Below are positions 22,455-32,600 of a stretch of DNA of 64,000 bases, one piece after another. A program made the position numbers and the translations under genes. Source of the stretch: Tritrichomonas musculus (taxonomy: Eukaryota > Parabasalia > Tritrichomonadida > Tritrichomonadidae). How positions within the stretch are numbered: the stretch's first letter is position 1; each line of letters opens with the position of its first letter. The stretch is taken from NCBI GenBank assembly GCA_039105265.1, contig JAPFFF010000005.1, forward strand, positions 1,798,001-1,862,000, in the 5' to 3' direction. The notes beneath the pieces were generated by a model. It did no database searches and had not been told where the DNA came from. It saw only the letters and a program-made list of their open reading frames with translations.

Positions 22455-22932
22455 TAGACTTGTTATTTTGAGAATCGATATCAAAAACGTCACTTTTTTG
22501 CATCTGATACTCGATTATCAGTTTAAAAATCTGATATCGAGATTATCGATTATCAAGATATCAGATATGAAATGTGATATAAAAATAATTGTAAACTTGA
22601 TATCAATTACCGAGATCTCGAGATCTCAAGCAGGTTTATCTTTTTTTATAATTGGTATTTGTGATTTTATTATATCTAAAAATAAATAATAGAATGTATT
22701 GATGTTTATTTTAAGATTAAAATCAAAAAATACATTCTTTTTTATGAAATATTTGGGATTAAAATACGATCATATATTTATCAAAAAGTTTATTTGAAAA
22801 TTCTGATATCAAAAGCTGAGAAACAAAATTCTCGATCTCTGAAATCGATCTCGAGAATCTGTGTATATTTATGTATCGATATCAAAAAGTCAATCAATTA
22901 TCGATCTCGAGAATCGGAGAATAACATGTCTA
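22455..22932. mobile_element. hAT-like MITE, 478 bp, with 8-bp target duplication (copy 1 of a family)
   Basis: The ends are inverted repeats, TAGACTTGTTATT at the left and the complement of TAGACATGTTATT at the right (12 of 13 match), with weaker similarity inward. They are flanked by the exact 8-bp direct repeat TTTATAAC (22447-22454 and 22933-22940). The interior is rich in GATATC, ATCGAT and CTCGAG words and contains a perfect 16-bp palindrome GAGATCTCGAGATCTC at 22612-22627. There is no transposase. A related copy lies in opposite orientation at 62419-62815, so this is a repeat family and not a chance structure. Confidence 0.82.
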
Positions 22933-23140
22933 TTTATAACTAAAATATTAAGATATAATAATTTTAAGGAAATAGTAAAAGTATGAGTGATAAAAATGTT
23001 CAACTCAAAATTATGAGTATTAAAAATGTTCTTCTTCAAATTTACAATGATGATTTTCATTTATCGTTAATGGCGAAGAATTCAAGACGAGTCGACTCTT
23101 CGCATGCCAAATTCATTCAAATGATCCAACATTCAATTCA

Positions 23141-26100
23141 TTATTTTGAAAGCAAAAAGTTTTTGAATGCTTCAAATTCATTTTGATTTGCATTCAAATC
23201 AGAGACACTTGATTCAAGTTGATCACAAATTTCATTGAAATTGGGTCTTTTTGAAGGATCATCATTCCAGCAATCTGAAATCAAATCCACCCAACATTTT
23301 TCAACGTAATTAGGAAACTCTGGTCTCTTTTTATTAACGATGTCATTAGCATTCAATTCGCCGATAGAATCTGACGATGATACGAGCATGTACAATGTAA
23401 TTCCATAAGAGTAGACGTCGAGTTTGAACGAATTCTGATTTGAGTGAAAATCAGATATGAACTCGGGAGCCATGAATTTTTTCTTAGTTTTTTTGACTTC
23501 ATAAGAAAGTTGTTCATCAACATTTTTTGCATAATAAAATCCAGAGAGATACGGGTAATAATTGGCATCAATCAAAATATTATCAGTATTAACATTTCGA
23601 TGAATGATTCTCTTATTATGAAGAAATTGCAATGCACGTGCAATGCCATATGCAATGATTAATTTAATTGTATTACTCAAGCTCTCTTGCTTTAAAATAA
23701 TGCTTTTTAATGTTCCTTTTTCTTTCGCTTCTAAATACAATGTTTGCTTCCTCCCATTGATAATGAAACCAAAGAAACCAAGAATCGATGCAAAATGATT
23801 CTCTTCAAATAGACGAAGTTGATTAATGAAGACTTTCTTGAGTCCTTTAAAGTTTTTTCTTGTATATTTTGGAATTTCTAAAACTTTTTCAAAACCTTTA
23901 TCAAATTCAATTTTTCTGTCTTCAATTTGACTTTCTTTTTCAACTTCAACTTTATTTTTCTCTTCTAAATTTTCAATTTTTTTATCCAATGTTGTTGAAT
24001 CCTTCTTATTTTCTTTATTTTTAATGAAGTCAGTGTATTCTTTAGCATTTTCTTGTGCATCTTTTCCTAATACATCTTTTTTGTCATTTGACAAAGCATC
24101 TTTACGAGTGCAAAAGTTCAATATGAATGTAGCAAAACAAAGAATTAAAATAACACTCAGTTGAATCAAGCTTTTACAAGTATCAAGACTGAAACAAGAC
24201 TTTAACATGCTCTTTAAATTAGTAGCAAATTTAAAGTTCTTATTAAAAATGCTTTTAAATTTATAATTAATGCTTTCTTTGACTTTTTTAGATGCATCGT
24301 CAGTGGCCCATTCAGCAGTAGCTGAATTAAATATTATCATTATGTATTTCATTATTTGGTTAGCAATTTTAGCTGATTCATTTTCACTCTTCGAAAGTGT
24401 GTCAAGTTGTTTATCTAAAATATCTTTAAAGAAATCAATCACTTTTTCCATGACAAGTTTAGTTGAATTAGAAATAACAGAATTAAGAAGAATCGACAAA
24501 CCTTTCTTTCCAACTTCTTCAACCAAAGTTTCAGGGAAAAGAGTGAATAACTTGATGAGTTTTGCAATAATAAAACTCAAATAAACAATGCCAAAAATAA
24601 GAATTCCTGCAAGAAACGGTGCAACACTTTTTACATTAATTGTAAACATAATTAATGAATCTTTATCAATGATACAGAAAGGATCATCAATTGTATTCTC
24701 AACTTTAAAGTTCAAACAAATTCCAAATTCACAACCAACAAGCGTTCTTCTTAAAAACAATTTCAAAAACAATTTTTCGCCAAGAATTTCATTGATTCTC
24801 TTTGCAATTAATTCAAACAAATCATCTATTTTTTCAGTTATGCTTAACGTGTAAAGATGATTGTTTGGCATCTTTTTTAAGTATTTCAATTCAGGATCAT
24901 GAATGTAACTTATTTCTTTGAAACTTTTGTATGTAACTCGAGCACCTGATTTGGTCAATAATGAATAAGGTCTAATTCCGAACAAACAATACATATACGA
25001 TGTTTTATTGAACATTAAATTAATGTTTGGTAATGTATTGAAGTTCTTATAAATAACTTTTTCATACTTTTCATTAACAAGATTAAATATATGCATAAAA
25101 GTGTCAGTTATTGATTCATCCTGAGGTTGAATGTATATAGAAAGATCTTTCAATAATTTGATTTTCCCTTTATTTAGTTCAGAACGATATTGTGAAAGAT
25201 TCTCAGAGAATTCTTGATCAAGTTTTTTCATTCTTTCAATATATTCTTCAGGAAGAAGAGAAGATGATTCTTTCTTTAAATCTTCAAGTTTTTTCTTTAA
25301 TTCTTTATTTTCTTGTCGTTCGAAGAATTCTTGATCAACTTTATTGAGCATCAATGACCACGATTCAAAGATCATCTCTCTAATGTATCGTTGGAACAGT
25401 TGAGCAGTGAATCTAGAATTGGGGCAATTGTAAATAGAAAAGATTTTTTGTACTTGAATTTTCAAGAATAAATCATATGTCATTATTAAAGGGAACTCGT
25501 AATTATAAGCAACAATTCTATTCATGTTAATTTTAGTTTCTCTTAAACTTAAAACTTGATCAACATTGAAATCAAACTTTTTATAATCAGTGTCAAATAT
25601 CCAAGGTTTTGTTTCTTTGAAATATTCAATGTATTCAGTTTGTGCCTGATTTTTAATTGAATATTCTTGAATGACATTTTGTATTCCTCTGTTCTCAAAT
25701 ATCGTTGGATACAGATATTGATTCGCTAGGCAAATAATACGAGCTGTTCCTCTTCTTCCTTGTCTTGCTGTTCTTCCGTAAGCTTGGAGCAAGACGCGTG
25801 AATTCAATGTGTAATAAGAAATGATAACATGCAATGGTTTTCCTTTACATTCAATGTCTTTCCCACGACCACAAACGTTCGTTCCTAGAGAAATTTGTGA
25901 TTCAATTCCAGCAACTTTTTCTGGATTTATATCGTCATTCTTACCATTGAAAACATTGACGTTTTGTATTCCTTTCTTATATAGAATGTATTTAACGTCT
26001 TCTATCTCATTCATGTCTTGGAAAATAACTAAAACCGGATTTCCACGTCTATGAAATTCAATGATTTCAGTGACAATCGTGTAATTTCGTTCAATCATGC

Positions 26101-29100
26101 TTCGGCACAAAAGAGTTGGCAATTCAACTCGCTGGTTTGGAAAGTTTCTTGGAATCTTCAATGTCGTCAGATTGTACTGATCCTTATAAATTGCTTTGTC
26201 ATCTGAGTTGCCAGTCGTGCCCGTGAATCCAACAACTTTGCTGTACAATTTGACAAAAATGGGATGTGATATGTAAAGGTAGCTCATGGACAGGTCTTTG
26301 ATGACCATGTTCTTCACATTGTTTTCTTTCGCTTCTTTAATTGCAATGAACTGCTGAATAAAACCGCCAAACTCTTTGTTCGGCTCCAAAACGCCTTTGT
26401 GATCCGCATCATAAGGAACAATGTGTCTGAATGTTATTTCAGGACTATCTTCATCATCCTCCTCTCCCTCATTATCACAATTGTTATCTTTTCCACCATC
26501 TTCTTCGTCATCGTCATCATCTTCGTCTTCTTCCTCATCATCATCGCTATCATCATCATCATCATTATCATTAAGTCTATCTTTTTTTACATCATTGCTT
26601 TCATCATTGTCATCATCGTTGTCATCGTCGTCATCATCATCATCATCATCGTCGTCATCATCATCATCATCATCGTTATCGTCATTGCCACCTACGATTC
26701 CTTCAAAACTGCTTGCTCCAATTTTTGTATCTTCTTGTGGAGGATTTTTCATTGTATCTCCAATGACTTCTACAATTCCACTTATTGTGTCGATAAATAT
26801 GTCTTTGGCCAGATTGAGTGCCTCTTTTGCAATTCTCTGGATTTTTTTCTTATTTTTGTAAGTCCGTTCTTCAATTGAGTATTTGACGCCGCTTTTGAAA
26901 TTAGATTTCCTGACCAATGAGATATCAGAGTACATTCTTCTGATGTCTTTCACAGTGAGGAATTTGCATTTCGGCCATTTACTCTTAATCATTTTAAGTG
27001 TTTCTTTGGCTTTAATTTTATTCTTTTTTTGATCGTAAACGAAAGGAAGCACTTCTTTCAAATTGGATTTCATTTCACGTGAAATGATTGTTCCATTTGT
27101 TATTTCATCGATTAGAATTGAGTCAGCCTCGTCGATGAGCAAGACGCAATTATCATAATAATCGTCAATCAAAGCAGGATATGTTTCCATCAATTTCAAA
27201 TAAAAGCATTCAAAATTAACAAAAGTTGAAAAGACAATTTTCGCATTCTTTCTAAAATTGTTGGCTGGATCATGATCATCAAGTCCGCATACATTAAAAT
27301 TCATTCTGGATGAATTCTGGAATCTTTTATCACAATAATAATCATTGCAATAAAGCTTATAATATTTATCATAATTTTCGTTGCTTTCGTCAATGTTGTG
27401 TGGATCAAAAGGAAGTTCGTTATCATGCGCAAGAACAGCCGAAATGTTTTTGATCTTGAAATAATTGAAGTAATAGTACGAATTCATGTAGTCGCGATTT
27501 GCAAGCTCAATGCTTGATGATGCAATGTGAACTGTCTTTCCTCTTGATGCAAGAATGGCAGCGATAATTGCTATGATGCGTGACTTACCTTCTCCAGTGT
27601 CAACTCGATAAATGACACCTTTATTGAAGCCGTTTTGAAATGCCGAATTCAACTTGTCATTGATGTCTTCGAGTTGAATTTGGAATAAAGAATCAATGCT
27701 TTTTTTCTTCTCATACATATCGGCTCCACTTTTTGAGTTCTCAATTCTATCGACCATTTCTTTCTGACTTTTTGAAAGAAGATTTAACGAGTCTTTAAAC
27801 TGATCCAGCTGAAAATGGATGAAATTTTCAGCAAGTTTCTTCTTCCTGAACAAAAAAGAAAGACTGTCTTTTTCTAGGATCTCGCAGGCTTCCATTACAG
27901 AATATATTTGTGGCCTATAAATAAAGAACTTCTGGTTCAGTTGGTCAGCCACAAATGCATACGAATAGAAGGCATATTCAATTTGTCCGCCTCGAAAATT
28001 GTTGACAAAGTCAGTCATAATTTCGTAAAATTTCATAAGGCTGCTTCTTTTGGCCATTCTCTGGCCAATTATCTTCACAATTGCTTCTTCAATATTATTC
28101 ACTTTTTCAATCGTTTTCTTATCAATTTTGGCAAGTGACAATGAATCGTTAACGTACATGTCCTTTGAAATTTTGTGAACGTCTTCAAATTTAACGTACC
28201 GTTTGAAATAACCGACTTCGTTTTGGTCATTGTAGATGATTTCAACTTTCTTATCGTCACTACTCAAAAAGTCACTCTTTGAAATGTATGCAACACAGAC
28301 ACCCGAGGTTTGTGAGGGTACAAAAGTGACGGTTTCCTCTGAAAAATCATCGGTGTCATAAACGGGCACATTTGAAAGCATGACTCGTAACTTGTCATAT
28401 GGAAAACCACATTTACAGTAAGAAAATGACCTGGTATATCGAAAACTAAGTGGAATTATAACTTTTTCAATACTGTTTGAAAATTGAATGAAGTTTATTC
28501 TGGGCTTCTTTTTGAGCTTTTTGTAAATGTATCGAACTTCTGATCCTGGATTCAAGAACTCCGAGTAAAAATAGATGTAACCTTTGAATCGCGTTAATCG
28601 TGAATGCTTTTCAACTTCTGAGTCAATTAAAAAAGTTTTTAAACCATCTAATTGGAAATTGATATGCATCTCATCAAATTGATTATTCAAAATAAGTTCA
28701 AAGAAAAAATTGTTGATTTGATAGTGAAAGTTAAGACAAAGAACTAACGTAAATCCAGCAGCTTTCATTAAGTCAATCTCTAATTGAACAAATTCAATAA
28801 AATGCGATAATTCTTGATCATTTATATTATTTCCGTCTATACATAATACTGCAATCGGAGTATCTGAAAAAAACCACGAGTGATATTTTGAAAAGTATAT
28901 GTCTGGTTGAAAAAATCTGATGTTAAGTTTATCTACCAAAATATATAAACCACGTACTCTATTTGACTTATCAGATGGAGGTTCATTGCTTGATTGGTCA
29001 TTTTGATAGATTGCGTTTATTAATTTACTATAATAATTTGTGCTTGCTGGATCATCAACGTCTAAATAATCAGGATCACATTTAAATTTATTTAATATTG

Positions 29101-29287
29101 CTTCATAGGCTTTTTTTAAATCATTTTTAAAACGAATTGATGTCTCAATTGTAGAAAAATTAGTGAACATATTTCTTGAAGCAATTCTGAGATACCTGAG
29201 ATAAAAAGTACTGCATGACTTTCTTTCTTGTGAAAAGAATTTCTCATTTAGTAGAAAATTCTGTAAAGATGGATCTAGAATTGGCAT
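23141..29287 (-). CDS. SecA-like ATPase motor fused to two membrane segments and a C-terminal TKL-like pseudokinase
   Basis: A 2048-residue protein. Residues 1-500 are unrecognised. About 545-1195 is a two-part SecA/DEAD-type motor: Walker A VDTGEGKS (562-569), Walker B LLIDEADSILIDE (716-728), the SecA-like GFTGTTGNSDDKAIY (about 1021), and late helicase motifs GTNVCGRGKDIECKG and AYGRTARQGRRGTARI. An Asp-rich tract (about 869-950) interrupts the motor. Hydrophobic segments near 1547-1580 and 1707-1727 are probable membrane helices. Residues about 1810-2035 fold like a TKL kinase (APEF, DVYSYGITLYML and CWNDDPSKRPNF are intact). However, the catalytic loop reads HRN instead of HRD (about 1897), the DFG position reads SGF (about 1916), and the N-lobe lacks a clear glycine loop and lysine. 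The kinase part is therefore probably inactive and regulatory. SecA-like proteins with kinase tails occur in trichomonads and ciliates; what they move or remodel is not established. The ATG is unambiguous. Confidence 0.8.
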   Translation of the reverse strand: MPILDPSLQNFLLNEKFFSQERKSCSTFYLRYLRIASRNMFTNFSTIETSIRFKNDLKKAYEAILNKFKCDPDYLDVDDPASTNYYSKLINAIYQNDQSSNEPPSDKSNRVRGLYILVDKLNIRFFQPDIYFSKYHSWFFSDTPIAVLCIDGNNINDQELSHFIEFVQLEIDLMKAAGFTLVLCLNFHYQINNFFFELILNNQFDEMHINFQLDGLKTFLIDSEVEKHSRLTRFKGYIYFYSEFLNPGSEVRYIYKKLKKKPRINFIQFSNSIEKVIIPLSFRYTRSFSYCKCGFPYDKLRVMLSNVPVYDTDDFSEETVTFVPSQTSGVCVAYISKSDFLSSDDKKVEIIYNDQNEVGYFKRYVKFEDVHKISKDMYVNDSLSLAKIDKKTIEKVNNIEEAIVKIIGQRMAKRSSLMKFYEIMTDFVNNFRGGQIEYAFYSYAFVADQLNQKFFIYRPQIYSVMEACEILEKDSLSFLFRKKKLAENFIHFQLDQFKDSLNLLSKSQKEMVDRIENSKSGADMYEKKKSIDSLFQIQLEDINDKLNSAFQNGFNKGVIYRVDTGEGKSRIIAIIAAILASRGKTVHIASSSIELANRDYMNSYYYFNYFKIKNISAVLAHDNELPFDPHNIDESNENYDKYYKLYCNDYYCDKRFQNSSRMNFNVCGLDDHDPANNFRKNAKIVFSTFVNFECFYLKLMETYPALIDDYYDNCVLLIDEADSILIDEITNGTIISREMKSNLKEVLPFVYDQKKNKIKAKETLKMIKSKWPKCKFLTVKDIRRMYSDISLVRKSNFKSGVKYSIEERTYKNKKKIQRIAKEALNLAKDIFIDTISGIVEVIGDTMKNPPQEDTKIGASSFEGIVGGNDDNDDDDDDDDDDDDDDDDDDNDDDNDESNDVKKDRLNDNDDDDDSDDDEEEDEDDDDDEEDGGKDNNCDNEGEEDDEDSPEITFRHIVPYDADHKGVLEPNKEFGGFIQQFIAIKEAKENNVKNMVIKDLSMSYLYISHPIFVKLYSKVVGFTGTTGNSDDKAIYKDQYNLTTLKIPRNFPNQRVELPTLLCRSMIERNYTIVTEIIEFHRRGNPVLVIFQDMNEIEDVKYILYKKGIQNVNVFNGKNDDINPEKVAGIESQISLGTNVCGRGKDIECKGKPLHVIISYYTLNSRVLLQAYGRTARQGRRGTARIICLANQYLYPTIFENRGIQNVIQEYSIKNQAQTEYIEYFKETKPWIFDTDYKKFDFNVDQVLSLRETKINMNRIVAYNYEFPLIMTYDLFLKIQVQKIFSIYNCPNSRFTAQLFQRYIREMIFESWSLMLNKVDQEFFERQENKELKKKLEDLKKESSSLLPEEYIERMKKLDQEFSENLSQYRSELNKGKIKLLKDLSIYIQPQDESITDTFMHIFNLVNEKYEKVIYKNFNTLPNINLMFNKTSYMYCLFGIRPYSLLTKSGARVTYKSFKEISYIHDPELKYLKKMPNNHLYTLSITEKIDDLFELIAKRINEILGEKLFLKLFLRRTLVGCEFGICLNFKVENTIDDPFCIIDKDSLIMFTINVKSVAPFLAGILIFGIVYLSFIIAKLIKLFTLFPETLVEEVGKKGLSILLNSVISNSTKLVMEKVIDFFKDILDKQLDTLSKSENESAKIANQIMKYIMIIFNSATAEWATDDASKKVKESINYKFKSIFNKNFKFATNLKSMLKSCFSLDTCKSLIQLSVILILCFATFILNFCTRKDALSNDKKDVLGKDAQENAKEYTDFIKNKENKKDSTTLDKKIENLEEKNKVEVEKESQIEDRKIEFDKGFEKVLEIPKYTRKNFKGLKKVFINQLRLFEENHFASILGFFGFIINGRKQTLYLEAKEKGTLKSIILKQESLSNTIKLIIAYGIARALQFLHNKRIIHRNVNTDNILIDANYYPYLSGFYYAKNVDEQLSYEVKKTKKKFMAPEFISDFHSNQNSFKLDVYSYGITLYMLVSSSDSIGELNANDIVNKKRPEFPNYVEKCWVDLISDCWNDDPSKRPNFNEICDQLESSVSDLNANQNEFEAFKNFLLSK

Positions 29288-29625
29288 TTATTTGATTTTT
29301 ATAAATTATTATTCACTTTTGCCCAGAAAAAGTTGAACTTTTTCAAATTTGTAGTGAATTTAGACCAGTGATTTTTTATTTTACATAATTTTTTCAAAGA
29401 TATTATTCAATTTTAATTGAATAAAAATTATAAATTAAAATATATGCTTTTATACTTAAAATGAAATATTAATTATTACTTTTATTTTTTATTTCTTAAA
29501 AATTTTATTTAAATAGTTATATTTTAAAATATATATTCTTTTTTTTATTCAAAAAAATAACAAATAAAAATTGCAAAATAAAATATTTTTTAATTGAAAA
29601 TTGTAATCATGGTCAAAAATTTTAA
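29288..29625. promoter_or_regulatory. Shared upstream region of the divergent SecA-kinase and CH-like genes
   Basis: 338 bp of AT-rich sequence separates two divergent starts, so it must hold both promoters. I see no clear initiator. An out-of-frame ATG at about 29609 lies 17 bases before the chosen start of the plus-strand gene, which suggests that the transcript begins after it or that the leader is very short. Confidence 0.4.
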
Positions 29626-32600
29626 ATGGATCCTCTTTATAAGATAATAAATTATATTTTTAACAAGCATGGCTTTAAAAACGAAGATATTACTTATGAA
29701 TCATTTTTTGAGAATGGCCTTTCTTTCCCAAAACTTGTTGAGATAGCTTTTAATTCCGAAGTTCCATTCATTATTAAAAAGCCGAAATTTGATTTACAAC
29801 GATCTAGCAATAATACCAATGCTTTTAAATTTTTATACAAAAATAGTGATGAAATTAAAATAAATTTTCCCATGCATCAAAATAAGCAAGAGAAAGAAGG
29901 AATATTAAAGTTAATTCTTACCAAATATATCTTTAAAATCGATCAAAACGAAATTAAAAATGAAGTAAATCTAATTCTTATACCATTAGGCATCAAATAC
30001 GATACTTACAATAATATGATAAATTTTGAATGTCTTGGATATTTATTACAAGCTCTTACAAAAGAGCAAGTCAAACATAATACAATTAATTTCGCTAATA
30101 TTGAGCCTATTTTTAAAAAATTAAATGTTCCTTTTGTTATTAACGAATCTTCATTGAGTGAAAATAGTTATTCATTTTTCATACAAATAAAAATAATTTT
30201 GGACATTTTAGACAGTCAAATTAACCAAATAAATACAGAATTAAATGATTTACTTGAATATTATACAAATAAAAGTCTAACACCAAAAACTCCAAAAGCA
30301 GATGAAAACAGCAAGTCAGATACTCCTAAAAGTTCCAAAGCCACACCTCCCCCGATTTCTAAGCCAACAAAACAGCCTAAAAGCATTTTCACTAGAGGCC
30401 AAAAAAGCTCAGAAAAAGTTGGTCATGATATTGATAACATAAAAGATGATCAAAAAGAAGTTTTGGAAAGATTTGACGCACTTCCTGTTTTAGATGATTT
30501 TTCACCAACAGATTCAAAAAGTGACAATGGCCAATTAAATGGGAAAGACAACATCAACGAAATTTTGAATGAACTCACAAAAACATTGAAAAATTCAAAA
30601 AGTGATGGTATTCAAAAAGTTGATAAAAAAGATGGCAAGACCAAAAAAAAGAAAAGTAGAGGCTATTCAAAAATTGATATTTTGAATGACGATCCAATAA
30701 GCGAGTTAAATGACAATTGCTTACTCGAAGTCATCAAAACTATCTTTCGAGACAACAAAAATAGTGACGATTTTAAATCTTTGAAAGATGTTTCCATTCC
30801 AACTTTTGTTAGTTTTTTCTTTGGAAAAGATCCTGATCTTAGAATTGCCATTGATGATGGAAGCAACAATGATGAGGTGAATTGTAATATTCTCGAATTT
30901 TTGAAAGAAAAGTCGCCAATTTTTGAAGCAATTTTATTGAATTTTAATTTAGAAGAGAATGAAAAAGGATTTGTGTCTAATTTATATATATTCTACACGA
31001 CCTTTTTGAATTGTTTCTACGTTAAACGGACAAGACAAACAGCACTTGAAATAACCGCCAAAATAATGAACTTTTTCAATGATGGCAAAGATACAGAAAA
31101 AATTGATGAAATAAAAAATTATTCTGATTTTGAACAGTCCATTCTGTATGACTGGAACACTTACTACATGCTTTTTTTATATAATGATCAAGAGTTTTGC
31201 AAAAAAGAAAATGCTGAGCTTGAATTCAAGCATGATATCATTTGCATCCTCAGAAACGTTGATAATAATGACTTGCAGTACATTGATATGAATCTTCTGT
31301 ATATTCAAATGCATCTAATTTTGGATGAAATTGAAAGCAAAAATTTACTTTCAGAATTAAAAGATCTTAATAATAGTAATCCTATTGATCCGATGGTCAT
31401 TGAAAGACAGCGATTGGATTATCAAGAATTCATCAATGATCCTTATAAAGCTCAAAGTGTAATGTCGTTTGAATTAAGGAAGAAAAATAGAATTACCAAA
31501 GATTTTGTGTCGTTTTATGAAGCTCATTTAAAACCAAATTCAAAACCAGATAAATTTGGAAATAGGAAACAACAAATTGGTTCAGCACGATCGTATAAAG
31601 ACTTCTGGGATCCAGTTGATGATTCATTCATTTATGATGAAGGAATTTTAATAAGTAAAAATGACACAGAAACAAGAAAAGGTGATTGGAATGGCACAAT
31701 TAATAGATATCAATCATTTGTCAGCCGAGTTAAATATACGAAATACACAACTAAAATATACGAATTACCATTAAAGCAGACAAAGTTGTATAAATTTTTC
31801 ATATATGATGAAATAAAAAGGGAATGGAAAAGGGATCTTAATTCAATTAATTCAATGTCCAAAGACCAAATATTTAAACAATCTAAAATGAAAATATCAC
31901 TTGTATTTTTTTCAAATTCTAATGCAAATGACATTCAATCATTCACATCGAAATTAATTACTTTTTCTAATCCTAGAATTATGAATGATTCGATTTCTGT
32001 CTTGGGATTCTGTGAGAATGCGATCACAATCTTCAAGTATGAAATAACTGAGCTTGAATCATCTGATATTAAACCTGTCTTTTTGTTTTTAAATGTTCCT
32101 GAAAGTAAGAAAAATAGGAAAGATCTTCCAATGATTATTTTCAGGCTTTATTATTTTATGTCAATCATCAATCATATTGAAATTGTCATTTTAAATAAAG
32201 AACATTTTAATGATCAACTAAAAATAATTAGAATGATTAATAACATAAAGTATTCTTATAAAACTCACCATCAAACAAGCACAGATAATTCATATACCAG
32301 TTTGTCATATTCAACAGATATTCCATTTGATGACAACAGCTCTGATGGTGATGAAGACTTCGTAGCCCAAAATAAAGAAGAAGACGAAGAAGAAGAAGAA
32401 GAACGTAGATGTAATAGAAATATTACAACGCCTGCTGTTTTTGGAGGTGACGTTTTCTCTAAAATTGTCGGCAGATTCAGCGATCTTAGAAGATATATTT
32501 TTTTGGTCAATGATAATAGCATTCATGATGATTTTAATGAAACTTCACAAAGTCTATTATTCAGATATATCAATGACATGATTTATCAAGATAAGCATTC

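Noticed and set aside
22983-23186. 67-codon plus-strand frame with ATG at the 3' end of the SecA-kinase gene
   Set aside because: It overlaps the end of the large gene on the opposite strand by 46 bases, is short and has no recognisable domain. It may be a remnant, but there is no support for a gene.
26399-26878. Plus-strand open frames over the Asp tract of the SecA-like gene
   Set aside because: Ser/Ile-rich shadows of the GAT/GAC repeat on the other strand.
23141-29287. SecA-like gene as bacterial contamination
   Set aside because: It is fused to a eukaryotic kinase fold and has an Asp tract and host-like AT-rich codon use. Distant bacterial origin of the motor is possible, contamination is not.
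31885-32255. GBP/dynamin-like GTPase domain in the CH-like protein
   Set aside because: Only a faint hydrophobic pattern is present. No P-loop or G4 motif is visible, so no call is made.
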